Shown here: piece after piece, positions 25,401-37,900 of the stretch | Position numbering within the stretch: the stretch's first letter is position 1 | Layout: each line of letters begins with the position of its first letter | Assembly: GCF_000764305.2 (NCBI RefSeq) | Contig: NW_025933301.1 | Location: 1 to 64,000, forward strand | Direction of reading: 5' to 3' | Length of the DNA stretch: 64,000 nt | Source of the DNA: Hyalella azteca | Lineage: Eukaryota > Arthropoda > Malacostraca > Amphipoda > Hyalellidae | The notes under the pieces: model-generated | Database searches by the model: none | What the model was told of the DNA's origin: nothing | Seen by the model: only the letters and a program-made list of their open reading frames with translations | Translations under genes and position numbers: made by a program

Positions 25401-28400
25401 TCTATTACATGTATGTCGTATTATCTTTTTTAATTATCTCTATTGTACGATTGTATTCGCATAGCCAGAGTTACTCAAACCACGTTTAACATCAAATGTT
25501 GTTTTCAAAGGTTTGTTTTTCAATGAATGAAATGCAGTAAACTTCAGATTTCAAGCTATGTCTTATGCTCTTTATAGTAACAATTTGCAAGATTAGTCAA
25601 GTGATTATATCAGAATCATTAAGATTGAATCTGAACACGTGCGTCCTGCTCTCTCTCCTACAGCGGGCGTTTGGGGACACGTTTGAGCGTGAAGCAACTG
25701 GCAATGACTCGCGCCCGCTGGGTAATTTATCGTCCTTCCAGTCTTCCAAAGACGCTTCCAGGTGCGTTGCCGCGTCAACTTAGATGTGGTTTGCCTCAAT
25801 AAGTAGTGGAGGTATTTTTCGCCGCTATTCTGGTCTTCTCTGGGTTCTTAAATTTTTATTAATGTATGTAAATCTACACGTTAGTATTACTTGAGATAAC
25901 GGCAATCCCTTGCTTATGTTTGTGAAAGGGAAGGCTATAATATACTTACCAGAACTGAGTGAGAAACCATTAATTGTTAAAGGTATGTTCAGGCTGTAGA
26001 AAATACATAATTTCGAATCAAGTTGTAAATAGCACGTACCCCAACATGCCATGCATATATAGCTTTCCTATTCTTCGCCGCTCTGTAAAATTTATCCCCA
26101 CCCCAGTTATTTTTTTCGTCTTTTCACTATGCTAACGCTACTTTTTTCATGCCTTTTCCGCTGTCAGGACTATTTGGTGCTTTCAGTTACCTGGCGGTGA
26201 TCAGCAAATCCCGATTTAACGTCAATTCAACGACCGAGATAATCCGCCTTATTTACGGTGAACTATTTCAGTTTTACTGCTACTAATCATTTAGTCGCTA
26301 AGCCACTACGTATTTGATTGTAATTGGTAGTATTTAACATGAAAATATCAAGCATATAATTGTTAACAGTTTGAAGACTCCGGATGTGAGCGCGCTATCC
26401 ATCGGGAGCGCAGGCGCCGCGTCAGCAAGACCTGCCGCTGCAGCGCCCGGCAGCGCCTCACTGCCCCTCAGACGAGACCCGTCGCTGCGGCCCATCCCTG
26501 GTACGTTCGTGCTAGTTACTCGTAAACTATCTCGTCCACGGTGACGTAGGCAGATGAATAAATTTTAATCTACTAGTTGGATCAAATATGTTGAAGGTTG
26601 GTCATTTGCTGCCTGCAAAACGGCTGGTTCATCTTCCTCGAATGAAAGATAGGCATCTATCTTACGGAAGTGAATAGATATATGCTGATGCAGCAATGGG
26701 TCTTTAGCAATTTTTTATTATAGGTTTGATTATCTGCTTCAAGACAGGAGTCAGTTTCTAGATCAGTGATCCCCGAACTATTGCCGACCGAGGGCCGGTT
26801 GATGATCCGTTAACCTCCTTAGCTGCTGCCTCTTAAGGCGCAACATATGCAGGTGAACGAGTTGCAACCGGCGTACCAAGCGTTTGTGTACTTATTTTCT
26901 TAAAAAATCTTTTCTGGTTTCGATCGTTTTCCAGAAAATCTTCCCTATAATTTGTGACAAAAGAAAGACCTCCGAAAAAGAGCAGTACATTGAGGCAGTA
27001 CTGCTCTTTGAGCAGTCCTCAGTGCAGTCCATATTCAGATAGGCGGTTTAAATGCCAGACAGATGAGAAGTGGGAGGTGGAGAGCTGATATAGACAAATG
27101 AAAAGAAAGGGTGGGAGATTGAAATGCCAGACACGAGAAGTGGGGGTGGGGGTTTGACATGCCAGACGTAGATGAGTGGTGGTGCCAGCTCCAGACAGCT
27201 TCGGCGTCAGAGATGAAATCTCTACACTTCCTCCACGTAATAGAAATACCATACATGGCATGCTGATGCCACTCAGTCTAATTAAATTTTACGAGTGGCT
27301 TAATGTAAATCGCGTCGTTGACGAGACCCGCGGGTCGCAAGTTGGACCACTGATCCATATGATCCTTACATTCCTATTGTTTTATCCTTCGCTCGCGAGT
27401 GGAATTCTTTGTACCGTGTGCATAGGATCAAATATATTTTAATTCTAATTCACGGTGTTGGTTTGGTTCGAAGGTTTTTAATCACTTACGTGTTCTCTTC
27501 CGATATGTGGACTTTTATCTAACTTCAAGTTTAATGATTATCTCATAATTGTTCCAGGTTTTTTGTCTAACTGATGAAATTATATTAAATTTTAGTGGAT
27601 CGTCTCTAAATTTCGAAGAAAATATTAAATTAACTCACCATATAACTCAAAATTAAACAATATAACTCAAAAAATCCGCAAATGAAATTTTTCCCACTCG
27701 TCAGAGGAAAAAGCTACGACTGAAAGCCCATTCGTTGCTGGCCGCGACGAAGATATTCAAGTGGCGGCGATGGAGGACGCTGGAGTCTCGCGGCCCGATG
27801 GAGATCGCTCGCCCGCCGTCCACTTTGCTCCTGGTCTTTATGAATCGCCTGCCAGAACCGTCGGAGATCTGGATCTTGCACACCAAGGTATGAGACGTTG
27901 AAGTAGTGTCAACAATTGTTTTATTGCTGTATATGTATTCATTACTGATGTTAGGCTTGAACAAAAAAAATTGAGGACAAATTAAAATGAAAAAAAATAT
28001 GACTATAGGTCCTATTTCACAAGCATGACGGGGCTATTTTTGATTCGCGTACGATAATAAGATAAAATTCGTGTAACATTGAATAGATTTGCGGAAACTG
28101 TACTTCAGTCAGAATTGGCATCGCTCTTTTAGATTCCAAATTCTTTACGAAGGAAAGAGTATTTTCTCGCTGTTTTTGTAGCAGATTTTAAAATAATTTT
28201 CTTTTGAATGAATTCTGATGATGCATTTTGTAGATAAGAAATAGTAGATAACTAACTTTAAGATTCACAATGCTTTTAACCGGATGTGCCCGTTGAGGAC
28301 AGATGTACGGACTGTAACGATGGAGCTTGAGGACAGCCTGATGCCGCCACCTGCGGACTTATACTCAGTCGCTACAGGTAATTTCCTTGCCCCGTGCTCG

Positions 28401-31400
28401 CTAATAATAATAATAATAGCGGTTTCAGCGTTTATTAGGCCGTAGGCCTGTCGCCGATTCTTAACATCGCAGAACACTCACAGCATTTTGCGGTCTCGAA
28501 CTCGCAACTCACTGCTACAATTCTGCTTTGCTTAACCGCCCGGCCTCCTCGCTGATTCTGACCAGAAACTGTCGCTCAGAGCTGGGATCGAACCCGCGCC
28601 AATCTTTGTACTCTGAACTGTAACCACTGGGCCACCCTGCACTCATCAGAGGAAGTGGTTAATTGATAGCACACGCAATTATTGAGCCAGGCTGTTGAAA
28701 TATATCTCGAGGCTAAATGTTTTTAAAATAGTGGAGATGTTTTGGAGTTAATGCCAATTAAGGCTGTTACTCCCGCGGCACAAAAAGTCATTCCCCATTG
28801 CCTTCTGTTCTGTGACTCCTTTGAATTAGTGGGTGCAAAAGTGATCCTACTTGTAGAAAAATACGTTAGTACAGTTTTTATTTCCTGATGAGGTCAGAAC
28901 ATGGATTTATTGGTTAATTCTATTTCTCCTTTGCAAGAAAAATATCGTTTTGAAATTATTCACATTTATTAATATCCCAATTTCGTTGACTTCAGAGCTC
29001 TTAAATTTTTCCAAGCATTTTGGATTAATTGCCTTAGTGTTTTCAAAATGTATCCAATCTTCAGCTTCTTTATTATAATCACATAACAATCAATCTGTCA
29101 CATTTCTCATTTGTGCGAGAAATTTTTAAATCCACAATACTTGAATTTAAAAATCAATTTTACCTCAGATGGCGTCCGGCAGCTCGTCAGACATCGTCCT
29201 CGCTCCCCCGACGGAGGCCTGCAGCAACACGTAACCGAGGCAGAAGTTCACATTCAGCCCTCAAAGAAGAGACCTTTGCCTGACATTCTGCCCAGGTAAT
29301 GAGGTCTTGTGTGTCTCTCACGCAGTAGTGGGAGTTTGAACTGTAATTTTGCTGCGCCATAAGTTCGCTACAGATGGTGATTGATTTTTATATTATTAAT
29401 AATATGTAGAACATTATCAGATAGCATTTTCAAATTTGTTGGACTAGTGACTTCTGTTCTCAAGCGAAATCATTTTGGTATCCATTCGTTTGTCGGGAGC
29501 TCTATGGAACTTCACCATCTAAATGGTCGCCATAAACGCGAGAGTGAGCGCGATCAACTGTTAACGGCTTGCGAGCGCTAATAATGAAAAAAATTATAAA
29601 GTAGCAGGCAAAGCTCGGGTGCTAATTATATACATGATTATGGAAAGCCTAATCAGTAACGAGTCCAAGTGAATTGTGTGATGTATCCAGTAAATTGGCT
29701 TGGCGTTTTGCGCGCATGACTCAGCGCGTCACTATTTCCACACGTGTTATTTCTTCTTAAATTTTCATCTCTAGCTTTGATTCCAAAAATTTACCGAGCC
29801 CTAGCTTCTAATTTTTCATGTTCAGACCAGGCTTCTTTTGATTTGACTTCATAATATTAGACTAAGCTTCTTTAGAATAGAGTACTTATATAGTCTATAA
29901 ATTATTCTTGTTAGTTTCACTTGGTTTCAACATAATGATTGATAATAGTAATTAATTTAAATGTGTGATTTTGTTTTTGCATTATCACACGACTTCACAC
30001 GAGTGCTAATGAAAGAAGTCGCAATTATTAATGTCCAACAGTGAGCTGGAAGACATCGCCGATCTGCCGGCTAAAAAGGCGCGGCCTGACGAAGACTTGC
30101 TCCCTGACATGCCTGCTCCTCCCGGCCCACTGGCTTCTCCCGCTCGTGAGCTCCGTGATATTCAGTCTAATCCTAGGAATATTTTATGGCTGAATAATTT
30201 GTGTAAATTTGAGATATCTAGAACACACTGTTAAGGTCGCACTCGTTCCTCTCATCAAGGCTAGCTATCTTCAGAGATAAATTGCGAGTTAGCGGAGGGG
30301 GGTAGTGTATTTCTGCCCGCTTATGCATAAATAAAAATAGCATCAAAAAGTTGAACGGTGCTTTACCGTATAAATACGAGTAACAGTACCTACGCTTTTT
30401 AGATGATTTCTACTTAATTCAAATTCACGTGTAATTGCACTTACGTGTAATTGCTATTCACTTGGAATTGCAGTGCCCTCGCCACTCGTAACGCACCTGG
30501 AAACGGCGACGCCTTTGGCTGGTCTTGAACGAGAGGATGAACCCATGGATGAGGCACGCGCTCAGTATCCTACCTTCATACCGGAGTCGATGTCCCCGAT
30601 ACCAAGAGTTGCCACGAGGTTTGCTTAAACTAAATTAAAGAACTAATATGTACTTAAAATTGGATGTGTCATTTTTTTCTAATCATTCGGAAACTGATGG
30701 AATTTCCTCTATTGTTTATTTTTGAAAACGTTATAATTGATATATAAAATCTCTTCGTCTCCAACACTTGAATTGATGCCATTAAACAACTTCCTAATTT
30801 TGTTCCTTATTTCTGCTCTTTTATTGGTCTATCGTATTAATTAAAAGACAAGTTTGAGAGACTCGAGTATTCCGTTTAGTTATTGAATTGCATGCGTCTA
30901 CTAACGAAAATATGTGACTCGGGCATTTGTGAGATGACAGTTGCGTTTTTATATTATTCAACATTGATTATAATTGCTCATACGACTTCCTTCATTTTAG
31001 TTAGATCATCTCATTTTTAGCCCTCATAATTTGCATTTTCGCATTCATAATGCCCTCATTCATAATTTGCATTCATTATGCCCTCAATAATGCATTCATT
31101 TTTGCCCTCATAATGCAATGATCAAATTCACTGTCACAATGCTATAATTCGCCAGCCTCTCGCCTCCGGTGCCTACGAGCATTCGAGCCGAGATGTTGCT
31201 GCAGCAGCTGAAGGATCAGCATCAGGAAACTCAGTAAGTTGTTTCTAAGTATAGAATTTTCTCGGAGATATAGAAAGAATACATGTTTCTGTGAATTTGC
31301 ACCCGAACGTTCCAGTTGTCTCCGAACAAATTAATTCTAATTCGCATTGAAAGGTTGTGATGAGAAATTCGAATCTGATGATTCGCTTGTTTTCAGAGAA

Positions 31401-32068
31401 AGGGATTCTGAGGCATCGCGGGCAATATTGTTCTCGCAGCTTCTACCTCCAAGAGCAAGCAGACGTGTGGTGGCTACCAGGTTCATGGCGTTACTGGGTG
31501 AGTGCCAGGTCCTGGAGATATTACTCATTCCCTAAATTACTGGAATATTTTTTAAAGCTTACTGAAATTTCATGAAAAGTTGCGAATTGTTGTAATTTTT
31601 TTACATTTATTCAAGATTTAACCGCACTTCACATTTATTTCAAACTTATTTATTTTTTAGGTTTTTATTGTTGGGGATTTTTTCAAGTTCAAGTTGAGAG
31701 GATACATTTTAGCAGAATACTAATGATCACAATTAATGTGCATTACAAGAGTCATTATCTCACAGAAAGGAAACGCGTTTCGTTGTAGCTATACTTTTGA
31801 GCAACCTGTGTTGCGATGCGTTTCTTTGTCGCTAGACTGTCCAATAGTTGTGTCTCAGCGCGTTCCGTTGTTGCTATGAGCTGTGTCACTGAATGGGGTC
31901 AACTGAAAGGTCTGCCTTAAGGTAGTGTAACAGGATTTCACGAGTATAGTAAGTAATTTCTATCTTATTTTCTAATGCGTTACAGAACTGCACAAGCAAC
32001 AGAAAGTATTTCTGTCGCAAGAGAAGTCGTATGCGCCTGTCTATGTGCGTGTGCTGACGGACATCTGA
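16435..32068 (+). CDS. rec8: REC8-like meiotic cohesin kleisin, 21 coding exons
   Basis: Exons: 16435-16577, 16771-16907, 17252-17428, 17963-18023, 18424-18532, 19506-19908, 20898-20961, 22101-22158, 22875-23082, 23491-23643, 25200-25310 (start uncertain), 25664-25761, 26370-26500, 27705-27887, 28303-28377, 29169-29295, 30042-30145, 30474-30618, 31156-31233, 31397-31497, 31986-32068; about 915 residues. The N-terminus begins MFYSYDILHPRSGKLSILWL, then VNVPRSCSQILKHV and LSLYLSSMLMYGVVKIHER, the SMC3-binding Rad21/Rec8 domain. LDDITIRE follows near residue 205, and RRRGIIIDKF near 478 matches the conserved middle motif. The end (about 854-915, LLPPRASRRVVATRFMALLG, SYAPVYV) is the kleisin winged helix that binds SMC1. 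REC8 fits better than RAD21 in the VNV...ILKHV and SLYLSS words. Role: closes the cohesin ring in meiosis. The middle is poorly conserved and acidic/proline-rich. Exon 6 contains a one-base frame break. Confidence 0.85.
19629..19845 (+). repeat. 12-bp coding minisatellite (Pro-Ala-Pro-Asp) in exon 6
   Basis: About a dozen copies of CCTGATGCGCCTGCC-type units encode PAPDAPAPDA repeats within exon 6 of the REC8-like gene. A larger word, GTCCCTGAAATAACCCTGAC (encoding VPEITL), flanks the array on both sides (19611 and 19801), so a bigger unit was duplicated. At about 19735-19742 one unit has an extra C (GCCCCCTGATG), which shifts the frame. The 5' part reads in frame with exon 5 and the 3' part in frame with exon 7. 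Read unchanged it truncates the protein. Confidence 0.9.
20070..20312 (+). mobile_element. tRNA-derived SINE, copy 1
   Basis: The head has an A-box-like GTAACCAGTGG (20074-20084) and a B-box-like GGTTCTATCCC (20125-20135), with spacing typical of a tRNA-derived polymerase III promoter. The body has CGGTTAAGCACAGCA and CCTACGGCCTAATAAACGC, and the tail is ATTATTTATTATT. It lies in intron 6 of the REC8-like gene. A second copy in opposite orientation at 28397-28645 defines the ends. Confidence 0.75.
22352..22412. repeat. 39-bp direct duplication in an intron
   Basis: GTCTCGCCAATGCCAATTCA occurs at 22352 and again at 22391, separated by an AAAATTATTTTGAATTATTT spacer. Intronic in the REC8-like gene. 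Confidence 0.8.
24386..24475. repeat. 60-bp direct duplication in an intron
   Basis: AAATTTTGGCACTGATATCG at 24386 recurs at 24446 with one change, followed in both by GTCTGGTT. A nearby inverted pair, TTTCGCGGGATACCCCCGCG, lies at about 24499-24519. Confidence 0.75.
24561..24700. repeat. 35-bp tandem repeat, four copies
   Basis: Units starting ATAAAATGAATTTAAATTTA at 24561, 24596, 24631 and 24666 vary only in a few bases around CGATATATATAG. They sit in intron 10 of the REC8-like gene. Confidence 0.9.
28397..28645 (-). mobile_element. tRNA-derived SINE, copy 2
   Basis: Reverse-oriented copy of the element at 20070-20312. On the minus strand it begins GGGTGGCCCAGTGGTTACAG (A box) and has GGTTCGATCCC (B box, near 28584-28594), the shared body words CGGTTAAGCAAAGCAGAAT and TACGGCCTAATAAACGC, and an ATT-repeat tail. 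It begins about 20 bases after the donor of REC8 exon 15. Confidence 0.8.
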
Positions 32069-32317
32069 AAGAATACTTAGCTCTGCAGCAGCATGACCGA
32101 CGTCAGGGATTTTGAGTTCAAAACAATGGTCATCAGTTTAATGTCTTTTCAGCTAGAAAGTTCGTTGTGTGATTTGACGCCGATTTGTTGTTTTTTTTTC
32201 AAATCGAAGTAACTAGTCAGTATTTTTTCGCTTTGCTGTTTTTATTTCAGTTTTCAATCAACCAAGGAATACGTGCAATTTGAATAATACATTATGTGGT
32301 CTCAAATCATTACACAA

Positions 32318-32323
32318 AATAAA
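32318..32323 (+). terminator. candidate polyadenylation signal of the REC8-like gene
   Basis: AATAAA lies 250 bases after the stop codon; a second AATAAA is at 32468-32473. Both are motif matches only. Confidence 0.35.
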
Positions 32324-32473
32324 AAATTAATTTACTGTTCATCTAAATATATATCCAGATTAAGCAGAAAATTTAAACAGTAACGTAAGATGCACAAAAG
32401 ATTTAATAATTAGCTTTTGCGTATGATATGGTCACGGTTTTCACTTCAGTTCTTACACTTTGCAAATAATAAA

Positions 32474-34923
32474 GTTGAAGGTCGCAATAAGCTAATGATT
32501 GCACGTATTATCATTAACTAATAACGTTAGATATCGTTGCTCGTATTGTATTGTAGTTGACGAATTTGTAGTTGTAGACGCACAGTAGACTTGACTTAAT
32601 GTGCAGTTGTCATTATGTGTTATTAGTATGATTTCCAATAGAACGGAACATTTTTTGTATCGTTACGTTACACTTCGTTTATTTTATTTAGAAAGGATAT
32701 ATTGGTTACACGTTTCGCTTTTTATGACTCAATATGTAGACGAAATTCTGTCGGATTATTCTAATATTTTCTATGAATGACCTATTGAAGTTCCATTATA
32801 TTTTCATATCGAAAATTCCATGTATGATTATCCCAACTAAAATGGATTACACAACACGGGTCTCTCCAACCTTTCCGAGCCTGAGGGTTGCAAGCGATGG
32901 AAAATGATATTTCATTGCAAAAATTAAGAACGTGCATTAAACGCCCTTCACGACACTACGCATATTGTTATGGCTGCTACGCTGCTTTGAGAATAAGATT
33001 GATGTTGACAAATGATTGTACTATGCCGTTATTCTTAACCTGCGCTTTCCTCTCATGGACCAGACGCCTAGCGTTGGGCTCGGAATCTCGTACCATTTTA
33101 GCATTTGGGTCCAGAAGGCCTTCATGTTATTACAAATTTCATAGAGCACTAGGAAAGGGCCCACTTGACGTTTTAATGTCGCCGTTTCTTTTTGGTTTGT
33201 TTAGTTATTGACTTTGTGAGGCAGCGTTATAGGCACTATGTTGGGGCCATCTGCTTTGAATGATGGAAATTAAGATCTTTCCCCATGACCTGCGACGAAA
33301 TCGTGACTGCAAAGTTTAAATATGCGCTGCAAAGAAAGCAAGAAACTTCCTTACTTGGCTGGGTTAACTCTACCAGTTTCCAAGGCAAAAAATTTTAAAT
33401 TCATATATACCTTAACGATAACGAATAGCAATTGAAACCCTTCATAGTTTCGAATTACGCTTGGATATGACAATTCTTAAACACAAGTGCCCTTTATCAA
33501 TAATTCAACTGATTCATGATAATAATATACCGACTGAAAAATAATTTTATTATCTAGTATAAATAGTTCACATGTAGCCTTAATTTAAAATTGCTTTCTT
33601 CCGTTAAGTAAACCGGCTGGTGAAGCGTCCAATCCTTGTGTGTTCTCAACAGTTGAACTTGACCGGATTTATATTTGTAACAAAATCAAAGCAAGCGTAA
33701 AAAACGTGTCAATCGTCGATAAGTCTTTAGCCTCCATACAAACATTTATATATGTAAATGACGGCAGAGAAAAATTCATACAAATACATTTCCTGGCCAA
33801 AGCTCGGATAGAAACTGGCAAACGAATGATTTTTGGCTCCTTGCGTCAAGTTGGGGCCATTTGAAGCGTAACAAGAAATGGCATGGCTCCAAGCTTTGCC
33901 GAAAGAGGAGCCACTAAGATTTAATGGGTAGGGATGGCACTTCTCTCCTGTATAAACATTTTGAAGTATTGTGGAAACTGCATTCAAAACTAATGATGCA
34001 ACGTAGAGACTTGATCACAGAAATTTCCCTAATCGAAGTCATTTATTACGCAAAGTTCCACTTCTGCCTTGCCTTCATATTTCTAGCAACATAACAGGCT
34101 AAGTATTGGATATAATATTGTAGATGGGCGAGATCAACTAGCGTAAGCCATAGCATCTATTTCGCACGTAAGTATGAACCGCTGTAATTTCTGCTTCCCT
34201 AGCAAGTTTCACACATATAAGCTTTATAAAAGCTCTCACCGTTACCGTAAGTACCAATGCAACAGAAAAAGCCCTTCGAAAAAATGTTCAGTCATAATGC
34301 GGCGAAGGATAGTGTAATATAAGGCACATCGCACACGAGAGATACACGACAAAACCTTGATTCAAAGACATAAGCTAAGCTCTTCTCCAGCTTGCTTGGC
34401 ATAATGATGCAATTTTATAAATCCAGCAGTAAGATCCAAACTTTTTGGTTCCTCATTGCATTAATATCGCCTTAGTCCCAGAAGTGCAGACTTTTTTTTT
34501 AGCTATGCCCTTACAACTGAGCTGGCAATACCACACCGCATAGCAGCTCCCAAAACCAAGAGGTTGACTAGTTACAACAAACTTATCCTAGAGTACGTAA
34601 TTCTCTGAAAACTACCGAGAATGGTGAGCGTAAACATTAGAAATAACAATATAGGTACCTGGGCAATATTCGTGAAAAATAAATAAAATTTAAAGATAAC
34701 ACTTCTGGAGTAATAGCTCGAACTCGTAAAACCTTACCTAGACATTAATTGTACACCACAGCACAAAAAAAATAAAGGACTATTTACTTCCTGAATGACA
34801 GACAGTGTGGTATTCACGTCAACAACGCTGCTACGACGTGAGAGCAAACCAATAAGGTTAGAAAACTATCCCACACTGAGATCCCGAGAGGCTTCACAAG
34901 GAGCAGGGCTGGTGCTGCGTTAC
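32474..34923. other. convergent intergenic region
   Basis: The REC8-like gene (plus) and the NHE8 gene (minus) converge here. Apart from their 3' untranslated ends I see no gene. A TTTATT at 34042-34047 (AATAAA on the minus strand) is a possible NHE8 polyadenylation signal. Open frames at 32888-33211 and 33640-33864 lack recognisable motifs. Confidence 0.45.
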
Positions 34924-37900
34924 CTAAATGTTGATCATCTCGTCTTCAGAATCCGATGGGACCACGTTGAGCGATTGGTAGCACTGACGCTTCAAGTCGA
35001 TTGCATGAGACCGAACCTGCGCACGATAGCGAAAATTTATAGTGTGGTTCGCACTTGAGATTCTCCATTGATGACACTAGGAATTAAGAACAGTTAGGCA
35101 ATTTTTCCTGGCGAAGAGATGGCTGCAATATAATGTAGACAAAACTTGATTCATCAGATGTCAGGGCAGCGCATAAGCATTGAAACTAGCACATTAGCTA
35201 GTAAGGAAATTCGTACGGTAAGAAAACAGCACTGTCGATGTAAAATAAGCTGATCCTACTTTCATAGGTCAAAACTTATTCGTCAGTCTCATCGACAAAA
35301 AGTCTCAAACTCCAAGTGTACGCCAGCTAGTATAGTGAGCAAGAAGCAGAGTTAGTTGATGAAGAATTAAGACGGAACAGGGCAAGAGCAACAGGAACAA
35401 ATAAGGGACAGGCGAAGAGTAACAAGAACAGAGAAGGGACAGATGAAGTTCAACAGAAACGAAGACAGAAGGTAGCTTGGAGTAATAAGACAAACTCGCC
35501 TCTTGATGTGTGAGGTTGCGGCAGAAAAATGGACGCAAATATTCCTTGTCGAGTTTCAGGAAGCCTCCAAGTTGCTGGTGTCCGTTCAAGATAGCAACTC
35601 TGGGCCCTTCACTGCTCTCTTCTTCCGTCATTTCCGACATGTGTTCCGAGTCTACAGCTTGTCCCTACCGAACAATAAAGTTAATTTCAATCAAGGTTTT
35701 GTGACCTAGTAAATTTCGAAATTCAAGACAAGTTAGTCTAAAAATTTTTAAAATGTAACCGTCATGCATTTGTAACCACCAACGATTTTGTTCCAGAAAG
35801 AAGTGGCTGTTTTTGAGATCAATATAAAAAAATTATTTGAAATTATAACAGATTTGGCAGTGCCGAATTTACCACACCGATTGATGTCAAGAAAAACTGA
35901 TTTTTTCAGCATAAGATCACATTCATGCCTCACCCATTCGCGTGTTTTACTCAGCGTCAGAGTCTTCTTCTTCCGCACTTTCTTGATGCTTTTCTTAGCG
36001 TCCACTTCAACATACTGAAAAAAGTGATAGTATATTTAAAACAATATGGACGCAATCATCCATTGTGAACCTTTAAATACAATTACTAACATGACAATAT
36101 CGACTGAATAACGAGAGAATTATCAATAAAAATATATCAACCCAGGTCTCCTATAAAATGCAGTTTCACACTGACTCAGAAAAAAAAATTCATGAGCAAA
36201 TTCACCAAGATTTCTGAATCACAAGCGAGTTAAGTTATGCGTACTGAACTATTGAGTAGTCATATTAACAAAGCAAGGGCACTTCCCGACTTGTGTTACC
36301 TTAATTAGCGGTACAACAGAGCCTCCCAGGATGAAGATGGTGAAGAGCACGATGAAGAGCGCAGTTGTGACGAGCACTCGACGCTTCTCATCGCTGAACT
36401 CCAGGTGAAGGGACAGTGCATACGCGATCGCTCCTCTCAAACCTGAGTCAAGATGTTGGTGAACCCAGGATAATTTAAAACCCCCATCAACTCAAGTTTA
36501 TCAAGAGTGAGGAAATAATATTTCTAGCAATACAATCACGTTTTGACTTTTATAGCTCTATCAATAAACATCGCTAACAATATTTATAATATTTCATTCC
36601 GAGTTTGTGTTCAAAAATTTAAAATCTTTACACCTAATTAAATTTACTATCGTGCTTGATAATTGTCGCTATCACAACCTACTTTTTTGCTACGATTAGT
36701 AAATCGTCTACAGAGAGCATTAATAGACAGACTCAACACTGAACTACATGACGAACATCATCTTGGGGGTGATGGGGAGGTCACCAATGAGTTGACTTAC
36801 TCACCACTGAACCACATGACGAACATCATCTTGGGGGTGAATCTTCCTGGGGGTGATGGGGTGGTCACCAATGAGTTGACTTACTCACCACTGAACCACA
36901 TGACGAACATCATCTTGGGGGTGATGGGATGGTCACGAAATTTATTCACAAGGCACGCGAGAGGAAAGATGTTGCAGGCTCTGGCGACGAGGCAGAGAAC
37001 AATGCTCCAGCACAGCAGCGCCACCTGAAACTGTAAATTAGGTCTTTATTACCTCTTTATATTAATTATGGATAAAATAATCATTGAAATAGAAACATTA
37101 GCAACAAACTTGCTAATTGCTTTTGCTTCCATAATTATGGCGTGAAGCGGTAACCTTGTGAAACTTGAAACACTCAATTCTCTGATGTAAAATAGATATT
37201 TCTCATATTTATTAGAATCCAAAATTTCAATTGACTATCAGTACAAGTAGCAGAGTTCGTTTCCAGAAATCTAGAGTAATATAAAGCTGTAATTCCTTAA
37301 TGTTTCAGCACCAGATCAACACAAGTAAAAGTGAAATCAAATCTGGCTACCCTCTACAACCACCACAATTCATAGTCTGGGGAAAAATTCAGTTGAGAAA
37401 AACTTTCCTAAACAAACACCCGCTGAACCAAATGAAAACAATTAATCATAGAGCACTCAAGTTCTTGCAAATTTACATGGAAACGCATTCATGCAGAAAA
37501 CGTGAAGCACCAGTGACCTCGAAGTGATTAAAACTTGCCCAGAGGCAAATAAGATTATTGAATAAAGTGAAATTTGACATTAGCTGGTGATGCAGTGCTT
37601 CATGAACGCAACACAAGTCCTCAGGATACAAGAAAAAATTAGGAAAACGTTTCACACACGAAAAAAGAAACGCCAAGTCACACAAAACCTCAGACCTCAT
37701 CAACATGGACTAACTATTCTAAAAAAATTCAGAAACCTCAAGATGAAAGGATAAGTTTTTAGATGACATAGAAAAACAACATTAGCCGAGCCATAGCACA
37801 TCAATACTTATGCAAATTTTGTAAGACCTGACGATAGGCAAACAAATTTTGTCCCAAATATTCCCTATCACATCTTGAACTATAGTATGATAAAAAAACA

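Noticed and set aside
26965..27010. Hairpin AAGAGCAGTAC/GTACTGCTCTT resembling a bacterial terminator
   Set aside because: It lies in a eukaryotic intron, has no downstream role, and 11-bp inverted repeats are common here.
32888..33211. 107-codon plus-strand open frame downstream of REC8
   Set aside because: No recognisable domain or splice support.
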